A stretch of DNA of 64,000 nt from Sphingobacterium gobiense (GTDB lineage Bacteria; Bacteroidota; Bacteroidia; Sphingobacteriales; Sphingobacteriaceae), in contig NZ_PVBS01000001.1 of assembly GCF_002980575.1 (NCBI RefSeq), forward strand, positions 1,178,001 to 1,242,000, given 5' to 3'. Positions 55,101 through 61,402 of the stretch are shown here, piece after piece; positions within the stretch are counted from its first letter, which is position 1, and each line of letters begins with the position of its first letter. A program made the translations under genes and the position numbers. The notes beneath the pieces are model-generated. The model was not told the DNA's origin. It did no database searches and worked only from the letters and a program-made list of their open reading frames with translations.

Positions 55101-56436
55101 CTGGGAGCCAGACGACGGCGCGGGTATGCTCCTTAAAAACGGTGAAAGGCGTTTTATCCCGAACAACGAGGGGTATGCGTTGGTCAAATCGGCCACAGCG
55201 GATGTTTATACGCTGCTACTGCAAGACACCGGTGCACTCATGGGCACTACGATCGTCCCCAATACAGAGATTCCGCCAGATGTCAATCTGATTTATTTCC
55301 CGTTGAACCCAGCATATGTAAAAAATGGCACATTGGATGGCAAAGTAGGATTAAAAAATGATCCGGACTATCAAAATGCCGATGTACAAAGGGGTAGTTA
55401 CTTCAAGCCGACCGAAGCCTATGCACTCAAACGTCAAATTGAACGGAAAGACCAGGAATTACTGGCTCAGTATCAGCAATTCGACGCGAAAAAACGCGGC
55501 AAAGACCGGAATTACAAACTCGATAATGATATTTCATCCAACGCGCTCTACGACTGGAAGCAGGGGGCGCCGAAAAAAGGCATGTACAGTACACACGTCT
55601 GGACTGCCGCCGGAGGGCTCTATCGTGAGCAGCAAGGCTATGTCAGCCAAATTGAGGAAAATTACGGTGGTTCATACAGCTTCGACTGGTCATTGGGGCT
55701 GACCGCAGAAACCACATTGGTATTTGGGGGAGCCGGTTTTTGGGGCGAACTGGATCTAAATGGCGGTACGCATATGAAATACGAGGTCAGCAAGGCAAAA
55801 GAAGAAACGTCTGCTATATCGTTGGATATCCAGGCCGATCCTGATGGGTTTTTGAATAAATACTTGGGCAACGATCCGAAAAAGCCCTTCTACGCGTCTA
55901 AATCAGAACCTGGGAAGGTGGATACCTACCGCTTCATGACGTTTTATCTACCCCCGGACAAGGGAAACTTCGACGAATTTTTCGAAAGAGTGGTCGATCC
56001 GAGATGGCTGAATCTATCTAACGACCCGCGAGCAGCAGCACTGCGGGAAGCTAGAGCCAACACCAATCAGAGTTGGCGTGTGCTGCATCGGGTTACCTAC
56101 GTTAGCCGGATACCGCCTGAGTACGACGTCGCACCAAAGGAAAAGGCCCCTGATACCGATATTGCACCAGCAAACGCACAGGCGAACACCTTATTGTTCG
56201 AACTGGTGGCACATCACATCAAGAAGTTGCAATTAGCAGCACACTACGCACCCGCGCAGATCGGTCAGGCCGTTAAAGATGTGCTTGACAAAGACTTGGT
56301 CAACTCGCTCCCACTCTGGAAGGTCTTCAGAGAAAAAGCGTCGGTGCCTAATTCAGCAGAAGCCTACCAGTACATGACATTGTATGACGATATTGTTGCC
56401 TATATGGACGCTTACTATCAATCAATAGACAACTAA
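49117..56436 (+). CDS. giant multi-LamG (concanavalin-like) protein, 2439 residues
   Basis: The protein has no signal peptide and no membrane segment. Residues 1-340 are beta-rich and unassigned. LamG-like jelly-roll units are visible at about 345-560, 1058-1335, 1390-1650 and 1651-1785. They are marked by sequences such as WINVIAYYDETGYHLLINGS, SWSQITVSRANGILSFFING, RLVLKLFVNGQLVATYP, and closing blocks of the type LAGYWAFDTGSGDRCVDESA. Residues about 1786-2439 form a distinct C-terminal region with VYLGQVQTNPSLIGYVEGAP, a glycine-rich part (GLTAETTLVFGGAGFWGELD) and WRVLHRVTYVSRIPPEYD that I cannot assign. LamG folds bind glycans or proteins. It is cotranscribed with the collar and phospholipase genes. 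Confidence 0.88.
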   Translation: MNDKTTYSNIVTVSHQGRAVSFVLKQAENTNESTTSICFNILNPDIASSHDDLDWQTYQELAFPTTVSMAGFNILRIPEPMLGAASTFRVVTDQHYIYIFRCIDNQLYANRYVLSEQPATVKNSDNNLKARPNWTLQPSWEVRFQRSEKPDTPLGPKDNQSFVDMDNTPFEEPVWVLPLTPTGEKVSISGFDVQLLPTATPDEYAWQIALIAEGKLFTYSIIKPAGGWFQFDDDQFDPAVQTIRPNVVLSLTQPSSGTSTTPITLIGEPSACLYNKQEQVRTANNEQLKLQNAYRYMLACQGAVAAPEKETENGIVVLDFAVAETGRLTYQNAYNATQTLAAGALNARQFTLSFNGCAQLIIPADPALTLGPAFTQQCWVMPKGTTLDKQYIFGVAPGTSVADYPPVVYITNTLKIGVGFGDGKRLLSAETKDNVLELDTWINVIAYYDETGYHLLINGSEVALETTVDFKGKTPTQTVLTVIGQGADGGNITGMLDEVRLWQGNQAAVAKKNLFKPLDLQEDHPDLLAYWPLNTGKGLIAKDHSKAGTHDATLSGARWVPGTPPLNLPTGNISSMDEMGLTVNTGIALPIADDDGYALFGAIKPESTPYLLSGKDGLIHLYYQGNNDAFLAAQYDTSISRPVFGIPWTAGPASTDSVTSGNLLFIGRQAGTLLNNSVVQLAKTATNLYSLTLDDNINIGNNETWQGLLQRADYVAAVLEEHYTNDPLNPNVLDSNTVFYDSLGVYKQGFLAVGDPLQHGFLQIVGTQSDSITVDKVEVKVAEEATTSTVTLSGTIPGNPENPLHIQLNHVPTDVTLFSQVLNDRSSTYDYTTSVNNDPNNTACYQLPTDGPDGLLLVPSKEIKTTTLSITNGNSKTTCTVKISLQYRDSKKTETVGIWKNISRQLDELSEIIKKSADGDNKIVADHIVFHCPALAQDLLVNNVAAAPTAGLRALLAFIRVFAIGANGLVGNASLALSKIQGVKSEGYALKQRLAVKKTAPGSPLFAVRLDRTANNGYPQLLTTDKNGAATALPLKTGVNGGWLDIAPSSALGLRGKHSLIMIDNSGSQYQRLNLQHARTFEAWTYPTLSSDKLASDTNRILHLDIENGVDKSQNMLGLKRSDMLYLMGKGKLEINDADCIDDSKKDKRLFPNQDSYAAQLYIKPALKTIEPDRPAPVLTLTFKNGETTDQIETLHLDHTGRLSYTVQTGSLDPVRSAFTQDIADNSWSQITVSRANGILSFFINGSSSGKSGTNRKPEGNNHVVTVGGNAQSTEGQLEMEMGVNQFSLYRDSLPPQFVTDHYHRVLQSSADNLQLLWRLDRQTSNGSVVNEAIVTQGLYGTSFDTEKCIWESLGVFKYAYAAVGKQAIVTEMATVPNNQWTHLAATYQPHYGVRLSDGNYADCGANNGLNFDKAFAASLWVKADQTTKEKQVLLSKFGATEDEQSYEIGLQDGKPYLTVRCKNATDKAGNALQLNKQYITCKSKSPLTSTEMTHLVFTAELIEVTEEVGNVVQSQDGEKLKKLDTSIENYHRLVLKLFVNGQLVATYPEDSARNVAILYGNVRFFDSNTPLNMGRTRPDAEVSEQAFFSGTISDVLLWNKVLGDEQVAALYTIKEIPQDGLISAWYFNEQNGRTAYDSVSSNDAVWLSNEEEMWILVHDNATMQLLINGKLTTGINALPGDFGGYMTPQAAIGGCVNDSVVVTNGFEGYLEEVRVWSERRTTEQITDNMNRHISGLKTNLAGYWAFDTGSGDRCVDESAYGNNGIFKIDTDQASPYWVPSTAPVANEGPRVRNAMGGLATDAQASLRSGPAAVEYADVQHDASGQSFSVLKRCYLYIDQDGHIVHASGYKVGDLNMVYLGQVQTNPSLIGYVEGAPPLPSENLTKPYYLDPTKPSYFAYNNSSSVALTQQKTTAFRFSGSKHTGSHLAFNTKLGGGVSFEKKLEEIILITDIIKTEVIGKATFGLGWNESEDTGSQFAAQLLSGNVNTMYNCGDWEPDDGAGMLLKNGERRFIPNNEGYALVKSATADVYTLLLQDTGALMGTTIVPNTEIPPDVNLIYFPLNPAYVKNGTLDGKVGLKNDPDYQNADVQRGSYFKPTEAYALKRQIERKDQELLAQYQQFDAKKRGKDRNYKLDNDISSNALYDWKQGAPKKGMYSTHVWTAAGGLYREQQGYVSQIEENYGGSYSFDWSLGLTAETTLVFGGAGFWGELDLNGGTHMKYEVSKAKEETSAISLDIQADPDGFLNKYLGNDPKKPFYASKSEPGKVDTYRFMTFYLPPDKGNFDEFFERVVDPRWLNLSNDPRAAALREARANTNQSWRVLHRVTYVSRIPPEYDVAPKEKAPDTDIAPANAQANTLLFELVAHHIKKLQLAAHYAPAQIGQAVKDVLDKDLVNSLPLWKVFREKASVPNSAEAYQYMTLYDDIVAYMDAYYQSIDN

Positions 56437-56471
56437 AATAGCAAATTTTTTAACTTTTAAACTTATACGTT

Positions 56472-57779
56472 ATGGGACAAGGAAGTCACATTTTAATTAA
56501 AAATCAAACAGATCAAGACTGGGTATGCTTTCACAATCACCAATATCAGATGGATGGCTGGGGGTTCCCCGAAAAGATTGCATCGGGTGCAGTCGTCAAG
56601 GTCTATGTCGAATTTTGTGAAAATATATTTAAGCACGAGCATGACGATGCTGGCGAAGTAAAATACAAATTTGGTTCAGATACCTCCACCAATCCAAGCA
56701 GCTACATTGAGTTCGCTGCAACTTATAAGCACGAGAGGGATGTCTATGTAAAACTGGTTAATATACCAAGCGCCGGAAATCAATTAAACAAGACCATAGA
56801 CTTAGGATGGGATCACGATGGTACGATGCCTTTTGCCTTATACGGTTCATCTGGAGATTACATGTTGATAGATCCTTCCAGGTGGATGGAGCAGACTTTA
56901 GGTCGTATAGGGGATTTTCCACTTAAAGATATTTCGATTCCGGGATCGCATGATGCTGGGATGTATACACGAAATGGTGGAACGGCGTTCGGGAGAGATT
57001 GCAATACATTAACGCAGACTGGTTCCGTAGGCCAACAATTGGTCAATGGCGCTCGATATTTCGATATCCGCCCTGTTATCGCTGCAGGGAAGTACATGAC
57101 CGGGCATTACAGCAAGATTATAGATGCTACCTGGCAAGGGGCTAATGGCGAGTCCATATCCGATATTATCAAAGAAGTCAACAGCTTTACAGAAGGCAGG
57201 AAGGAAATTGTTATTCTTAACCTTTCCCACACCCTGAACACAGACGTCGGAAATACCAGTTATCGAGCATTTAATGATGAAGAATGGACCACGTTATTCC
57301 AACAGTTAGCTGGAATTAATAAGTTGCTGTTTTCTGATAAAGCCGATCTAACCCAAGTCAAATTAAACGAACTTTTGAGCAACGATAGTAAGGTTATCAT
57401 CGTGGTGGAAGGCCTGAATAGCGGGAAACTTGGTGCGTATTACAGGAAAGGCTTTTATACGACAAAAGAGTTTAATGTATATAATAGTTATGCCAATACG
57501 AATGATCTTTCTAAAATGATCAACGATCAAATTGATAAGATGAAGGCGCATAGCGATAGCTATTTCCTGCTCTCCTGGACACTTACCCAGTCTACATCGC
57601 AAGCAGTCACCTGTTCGTCCAGCATCTTGGATCTGGCTAAACAAGCCAACGCAAAGCTCGATAGTGTTCTTGATTATGTATCGCCATCTTTATATCCGAA
57701 TATCGTATACATCGATAAATTTGACAATCCACTAGCGACTATGGTGGTTTTAGAAATAAATGATGTCGGGACCGCGTAG
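56472..57779 (+). CDS. PI-PLC X-domain phospholipase with N-terminal beta domain
   Basis: A 435-residue protein. Residues 1-130 form a small beta-rich domain (GSHILIKNQTDQDWVCFHNH, VVKVYVEFCENIFKHEHDD) of unknown class that could be a lipid- or sugar-binding sandwich. From about 145 a PI-PLC X domain follows: FPLKDISIPGSHDAGMYTRN with catalytic His near 159, VNGARYFDIRPVIAAGKYMT and GHYSK with the second His near 211, then EGRKEIVILNLSHTLN. Such enzymes cleave phosphatidylinositol or GPI-type lipids, usually without Ca in bacteria. There is no signal peptide although the enzyme should act on foreign membranes. It is the last gene of the operon, 35 bases after the LamG gene. Confidence 0.88.
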   Translation: MGQGSHILIKNQTDQDWVCFHNHQYQMDGWGFPEKIASGAVVKVYVEFCENIFKHEHDDAGEVKYKFGSDTSTNPSSYIEFAATYKHERDVYVKLVNIPSAGNQLNKTIDLGWDHDGTMPFALYGSSGDYMLIDPSRWMEQTLGRIGDFPLKDISIPGSHDAGMYTRNGGTAFGRDCNTLTQTGSVGQQLVNGARYFDIRPVIAAGKYMTGHYSKIIDATWQGANGESISDIIKEVNSFTEGRKEIVILNLSHTLNTDVGNTSYRAFNDEEWTTLFQQLAGINKLLFSDKADLTQVKLNELLSNDSKVIIVVEGLNSGKLGAYYRKGFYTTKEFNVYNSYANTNDLSKMINDQIDKMKAHSDSYFLLSWTLTQSTSQAVTCSSSILDLAKQANAKLDSVLDYVSPSLYPNIVYIDKFDNPLATMVVLEINDVGTA

Positions 57780-57784
57780 ATCAG

Positions 57785-57816
57785 TAAAAAATCTACCCGA
57801 AGCGTACGCTTCGGGT
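57785..57816. terminator. bidirectional-type hairpin between the PLC gene and the ATPase remnant
   Basis: ACCCGAAGCG (57795-57804) and CGCTTCGGGT (57807-57816) form a perfect 10-bp stem with a 2-base centre. A run of A/T precedes it, giving a T-tract on the reverse strand. It is therefore best for leftward termination but also sits correctly behind the PLC gene. Confidence 0.65.
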
Positions 57817-57832
57817 GGGTTAATTATCGACA

Positions 57833-58394
57833 TCAGTAAAGAAAACCAAATAACCACAAAGGAATTTTGTGGTGGAAACCGTGCGTTATATCATCTGATA
57901 CAATATAGGCATTATCCAATCCCTTGACTTGCTTCTCTGTCTTATCTTTCCCACCTATTTCAAAGATATATTGATTATTCACCGTAAAATCTCCTTGTTC
58001 CGCGTAATTAAGTTCATAAGCGTACCCTACTTGATTCGCAAAAAAGGTTTCACGCAGATTTCCCCGATTGGCATTTTCTTCCGCCAGCAGGTAAAGGAGG
58101 TTGGTGTTTTCAAGATAGACCTTAGCTGGTTTTTGCAACACACTTATCCCTTCTCCAGATCTGAAGAGATTACGAGTTAGTTCAATTTCATCTAGATAAT
58201 GTAAATAGGACAACAAGGTATTTCTATTAATCCCAATCTTTTCGCTCAATTTACTCACGTTAGGGATAAAGGGTACTGATTCTGCAATAACCGTTAGCAG
58301 CTGTTTAATTTTAGCCACATAGGCTAGGTCAATTTGGCGTAATAACGTTGACGTACGCTAATTTCCGTTGAAATAATTCGATTAATGCTTCCAT
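57833..58394 (-). pseudogene. decayed AAA/DUF4143-type ATPase gene
   Basis: The reverse strand opens at ATG 58394 with MEALIELFQRKLAYVNVITP and stops after 21 codons. In another frame, from about 58336, the C-terminal third of a DUF4143 ATPase follows: DLAYVAKIKQLLTVIAESVP, FIPNVSKLSEKIGINRNTLL, EIGGKDKTEKQVKGLDNAYI and a terminal LWLFGFLY. A complete protein would have around 400 residues with an N-terminal AAA domain carrying Walker motifs. That central part has been removed by a deletion that also shifts the frame. The remaining 161-codon open frame has only a GTG start and is unlikely to be functional. A three-site operator lies upstream. Confidence 0.8.
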
Positions 58395-58397
58395 AAT

Positions 58398-58480
58398 TGT
58401 TTACTGTAATAAACAAATATACACCAAAAATGCTTATCAAAGTAAACAATTTATAAGAATATTGTTTACTGTGATAAGCA
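58398..58480 (-). promoter_or_regulatory. three-copy operator and promoter of the decayed ATPase gene
   Basis: Three related 18-mers: TGTTTACTGTAATAAACA (58398-58415), TGCTTATCAAAGTAAACA (58431-58448, inverted) and TGTTTACTGTGATAAGCA (58463-58480), spaced 33 and 32 bases apart, about three helical turns. On the reverse strand a TATATTTG -7 element (58421-58414) and TTTG (58441-58438) overlap them. They are likely autoregulatory sites. The third overlaps the end of the S41 gene. Confidence 0.55.
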
Positions 58481-59446
58481 AAATACACCAGATACTATTA
58501 TTTCCATACTTTTATCTTTAGCATCTTCCGCATTCACTGGATAATCAGGTTGAACGCCTCTTTGCTCCCAGTTGGTTTTTGTAATTTCATTGACAGGAGA
58601 CGCAGTAGAGATAGAAATGCGAAGATTATGGGGCAGTGTAAAGAACGAATTCATATTGGCAGCTCCCGCTGATGTTTCTCCTACTACAACTGCCTTTTTA
58701 TGCGCTTGCAATGTATAAGCAAAATATTCTGCTGCAGAAGCCGTCTTTTTATCAATAAGAATGTATAATGGCGTTCCTAACCTGAGCTTCCCGTACACCA
58801 GGTCGGAGGTGTAATTCGGAGCGGGGTGCAACGTACTATCGCCGAAATAAGTTGTTGAAAGCAATGTAGGCGGCCCATCGAAATAATGATTTAGAATGTA
58901 TTCCATAATACCTGGATAACCACCGCCATTTCCCCTCAAGTCGATAATAAGTGCGTCTGTATTTTCTACGAGTTTCATTGCAGCTACAGCCGTTTGCATG
59001 GCACGTTGAGGATGCATAAAATCCGTAATTTTTATATAACCTATATTGTTTTCTAATATCTGCACTTCCCGAAAACCATAATTCGAACGGATTTCCTGCT
59101 CCAATTCCTGTTTCTCCCAATCTTTTATATCCTTTTTAACAGTATCGCTATTGCTTAAATAGCGCACATATAAATGTCCATCATTACTGATCGATCTCAA
59201 ATCGTGCGAAAGTATCCCTGCGAGACTATCGGGATTCGTTATTGCATCATATTTTCCGCTTTTTACTTTCTGCTGGAATTCTAATACAATGCGTATTTTA
59301 TTTTCCTGAAAGACATAATTTTCATTGATCAACTGTTCGATTTGATCGGTGATCAGCTTAATATCGTTTTTTGTTAAAATTTGTCCATTCGTGTTTTGAA
59401 ACCATAAGATCAATATGATGAGCGGCGCGATTAATTTAATGATCAT
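58466..59446 (-). CDS. S41-family peptidase (C-terminal processing protease-like)
   Basis: A 326-residue exported protein with signal peptide (residues 1 to about 21, ending NTNGQ). An N-terminal helical region (30-130) precedes the S41 core: ALIIDLRGNGGGYPGIMEYI near 165, then PLYILIDKKTASAAEYFAYT with the catalytic Ser in TASAAE near 238, VVVGETSAGAANMN and the C-terminal EQRGVQPDYPVN. There is no PDZ domain, as in many short Bacteroidota S41 proteins, which are often IRBP/Tsp-like and of unknown substrate. It is followed by the decayed ATPase gene and preceded by arr on the same strand with a 90-base gap. Confidence 0.9.
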   Translation of the reverse strand: MIIKLIAPLIILILWFQNTNGQILTKNDIKLITDQIEQLINENYVFQENKIRIVLEFQQKVKSGKYDAITNPDSLAGILSHDLRSISNDGHLYVRYLSNSDTVKKDIKDWEKQELEQEIRSNYGFREVQILENNIGYIKITDFMHPQRAMQTAVAAMKLVENTDALIIDLRGNGGGYPGIMEYILNHYFDGPPTLLSTTYFGDSTLHPAPNYTSDLVYGKLRLGTPLYILIDKKTASAAEYFAYTLQAHKKAVVVGETSAGAANMNSFFTLPHNLRISISTASPVNEITKTNWEQRGVQPDYPVNAEDAKDKSMEIIVSGVFCLSQ

Positions 59447-59536
59447 AACTTGTTATTATTCCATAAAGATACGCAAGATTATAAAATGGAGCGTTACAAA
59501 AAAGAAAAGCGCTTATTTGCTAATCACGAGGATTTA

Positions 59537-60280
59537 TCAATTTATAATTTCGCCCTGGTTATTGTCCAGTCTTTCCTGCCACTTATTTCTTTCTTCGGCA
59601 GTTATTCGTGCCCAATTTTTAATTTCACCGAGTACTTTTAGTGGTTTCTGACTGCGATACGAACGCGTCGGATTGCCCGCGAACTTTTTATTTGTCACGT
59701 TCGGATCGTCTTCAAAATCCCCCGTTGGTTCTACGATGTAAACGCGTTCTTCCCCCTCGCCTTTCGCCAAAGCAGCAGCAAGTCCCGCGCCATGTATCAA
59801 AGCGGTGAAGTAAATATGATTCATAACGAGATCGGCTTCGTAATTCGATTTACCTCCAGCGGTCAATAGATCGCCTATCTGCAAATCTGCCCTTGTTCCG
59901 TGAAAAAAGAGTTCTTTGGTTGATGGTGCGTCAGGTAGCTGTTTTGCTAACTTATCATATTTTTCGGCATTATCCATCTCGCCCAGCTCCTTGTAGCATT
60001 GTGCCAGCTGGACATATATCAGCGGTAGTGCCGGTTTAACCACGTCATCATTTATTTTCTGTGCGAGCTGCAATCCCGTGTTGAGCCACTTTAATTTGTC
60101 CTCAAGCTTGGTTTGCCGACGAGCAATATGGTGCGCCGACGTAAATTTTTCAGCATCGTCAGTTGCCTCCTCCCAAGCTTTCAGAAAAAGAGTAAGTGCT
60201 TCTTCAACATGACCTGTATCCTCCAGATGCATGCCTTGTATGCATAGTTTCACCACCGTATTATTTGCGCTAAATTCCAT
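59537..60280 (-). CDS. arr: rifampin ADP-ribosyltransferase with N-terminal TPR region
   Basis: A 247-residue protein. Residues 1-115 are TPR-like helices (EEALTLFLKAWEEATDDAEK, LIYVQLAQCYKELGEMDNAE). From 125 the Arr domain is complete: FFHGTRADLQIGDLLT with His127, SNYEADLVMNHIYFTALIHG with Tyr157, RVYIVEPTGDFEDDPN with Asp191/192, and FAGNPTRSYRSQKPLKVLGE. The His-Tyr-Asp set is the one required in characterised Arr enzymes, which inactivate rifamycins by ADP-ribosylation using NAD. Classical Arr proteins are about 140 residues with no TPR part, so this is a fused form. ATG 60280 was chosen because the upstream extension has no protein character. Confidence 0.87.
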   Translation of the reverse strand: MEFSANNTVVKLCIQGMHLEDTGHVEEALTLFLKAWEEATDDAEKFTSAHHIARRQTKLEDKLKWLNTGLQLAQKINDDVVKPALPLIYVQLAQCYKELGEMDNAEKYDKLAKQLPDAPSTKELFFHGTRADLQIGDLLTAGGKSNYEADLVMNHIYFTALIHGAGLAAALAKGEGEERVYIVEPTGDFEDDPNVTNKKFAGNPTRSYRSQKPLKVLGEIKNWARITAEERNKWQERLDNNQGEIIN

Positions 60281-60362
60281 TTTACAACGATTTAAATGAT
60301 ATGCTGATAAAGAAATAGTCGAAACGCTGACCACAAATATACGACAATAAACATACCTCCTG

Positions 60363-60531
60363 TAGCGCACGTGATGAAGACATTACCATCTCGGAACCGA
60401 CCTCCACAGATTTTGAGATACGTGAATCGGGTGGTATATTCGATCAAAAAGGTATTCGGTAGTAAAAACTTTACATTTTAGTGTTAGTAGCTTGTTTACT
60501 TGCTACGGGTCGATCTTACAGTCAAGACAGT
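60363..60531 (+). repeat. duplicated segment, copy 2 (decayed)
   Basis: Copy of 40876-41152. Similarity starts at TAGCGCACGTGATGA, runs through the upstream element, jumps over a deleted stretch of about 108 bases that contained the -7 element and start codon, and continues to the codons for QDS. Similarity ends at the palindrome at 60532. Confidence 0.85.
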
Positions 60532-60561
60532 TTGTCGCAAATTTTGCGACAACTGAACTAA
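60466..60561 (+). pseudogene. truncated paralogue of the outer-membrane barrel gene
   Basis: Read in frame, this stretch encodes KLYILVLVACLLATGRSYSQ, identical to the signal peptide of the gene at 41081, then DSLSQILRQLN and a stop at 60559. There is no start codon: TAG TAA lie directly upstream. All four base differences in the shared 66 bases are synonymous. The mature part of the protein is missing. Confidence 0.8.
60532..60552. repeat. perfect 10-1-10 palindrome at the truncation point
   Basis: TTGTCGCAAA and TTTGCGACAA are separated by one base. The palindrome begins exactly where the duplicated barrel-gene sequence ends, and lies 27 bases before the catB stop. It lacks a T-tract. A recombination scar or 3' hairpin is possible. 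Confidence 0.7.
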
Positions 60562-60578
60562 CTGGGTTTTAATTCTTC

Positions 60579-61211
60579 TTATTTCATATTGTTAAAATAC
60601 GCATATAGCAAGTCAATATTGTTTGAGCAAAGAATTGGAATCGCACCAAACAGATATATTTCATCCCACTCCCACCATTTCATTTCCAAGAGCTTTTTGA
60701 TCTCATCTTCTTCAAACCTCTTTTTTATGGGTTTCGAAGGGTTTCCACCAATGATAGTGTACGGTTCAACATCTTTTGTTACTAAAGACCGACTGCCGAT
60801 GACAGCTCCATCACCAATTATTACTCCGGGCATAATCATAGCCTCGCTTCCTATCCACACATCGTTGCCTATAATTGTATTTCTGGCTCCTGAATATCCG
60901 TCGAGGGCTTCCTTAAAGGTTTCAACTTCTGTCTTCATATAGAAAAAAGGAAAACTTGAAATCCAATCGTGTCGATGCCCTTGATTACCCGCCATGATAA
61001 AACTGGCACCACTTCCGATCGAACAGTACGATCCGATAATAAGTTTATCAACATTGTCCCTATCCGGAAATAAATAACGAGCACAATCGTCAAACGAGTG
61101 CCCATGATAATATCCTGAATAGTAAGAATATTTACCAGCGATAATATTGGGATTTGTGATATGGTCTTTGATTATTTTGCCCTTGAAAGGACTTTCGAAA
61201 AAATTACTCAT
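60579..61211 (-). CDS. catB: CatB-type (hexapeptide-repeat) chloramphenicol/xenobiotic O-acetyltransferase
   Basis: A 210-residue left-handed beta-helix enzyme, the same length as known CatB proteins. Very characteristic stretches are [60 protein letters not shown] followed by GHRHDW with catalytic His79, and [20 protein letters not shown], ending with the helical [20 protein letters not shown]. It transfers acetyl from acetyl-CoA to chloramphenicol in described members. ATG 61211 is used; an eight-codon upstream extension has no support. Together with arr on the same strand it forms a small resistance-type gene pair interrupted by the barrel-gene remnant. Confidence 0.9.
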   Translation of the reverse strand: MSNFFESPFKGKIIKDHITNPNIIAGKYSYYSGYYHGHSFDDCARYLFPDRDNVDKLIIGSYCSIGSGASFIMAGNQGHRHDWISSFPFFYMKTEVETFKEALDGYSGARNTIIGNDVWIGSEAMIMPGVIIGDGAVIGSRSLVTKDVEPYTIIGGNPSKPIKKRFEEDEIKKLLEMKWWEWDEIYLFGAIPILCSNNIDLLYAYFNNMK

Positions 61212-61402
61212 TTTAGCATGTTTAAAAATTAACAAATAAAAATTCAGAACAGGGGTTACTGTTCGTTAAAATATATTTGTTATGTGCTAATCTGAGAGCT
61301 TCATGGCACAAATATAATTTAATTTACCATTACTTTTCTAATCGCAGAAGCTTAATGCAGGTTTTTTGAGTTCAGAAAATTATGAACAAACTTTTTTTAT
61401 TT

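Noticed and set aside
41701..58400. Prophage or complete contractile injection system
   Set aside because: Only collar modules are phage-like; no sheath, tube, baseplate, capsid, terminase, integrase or lysis gene is in the window.
60281..60578. Integron attC site between arr and catB
   Set aside because: The palindrome at 60532 lacks the paired GTTRRRY-type core sites and spacing of attC, and no integrase is present.
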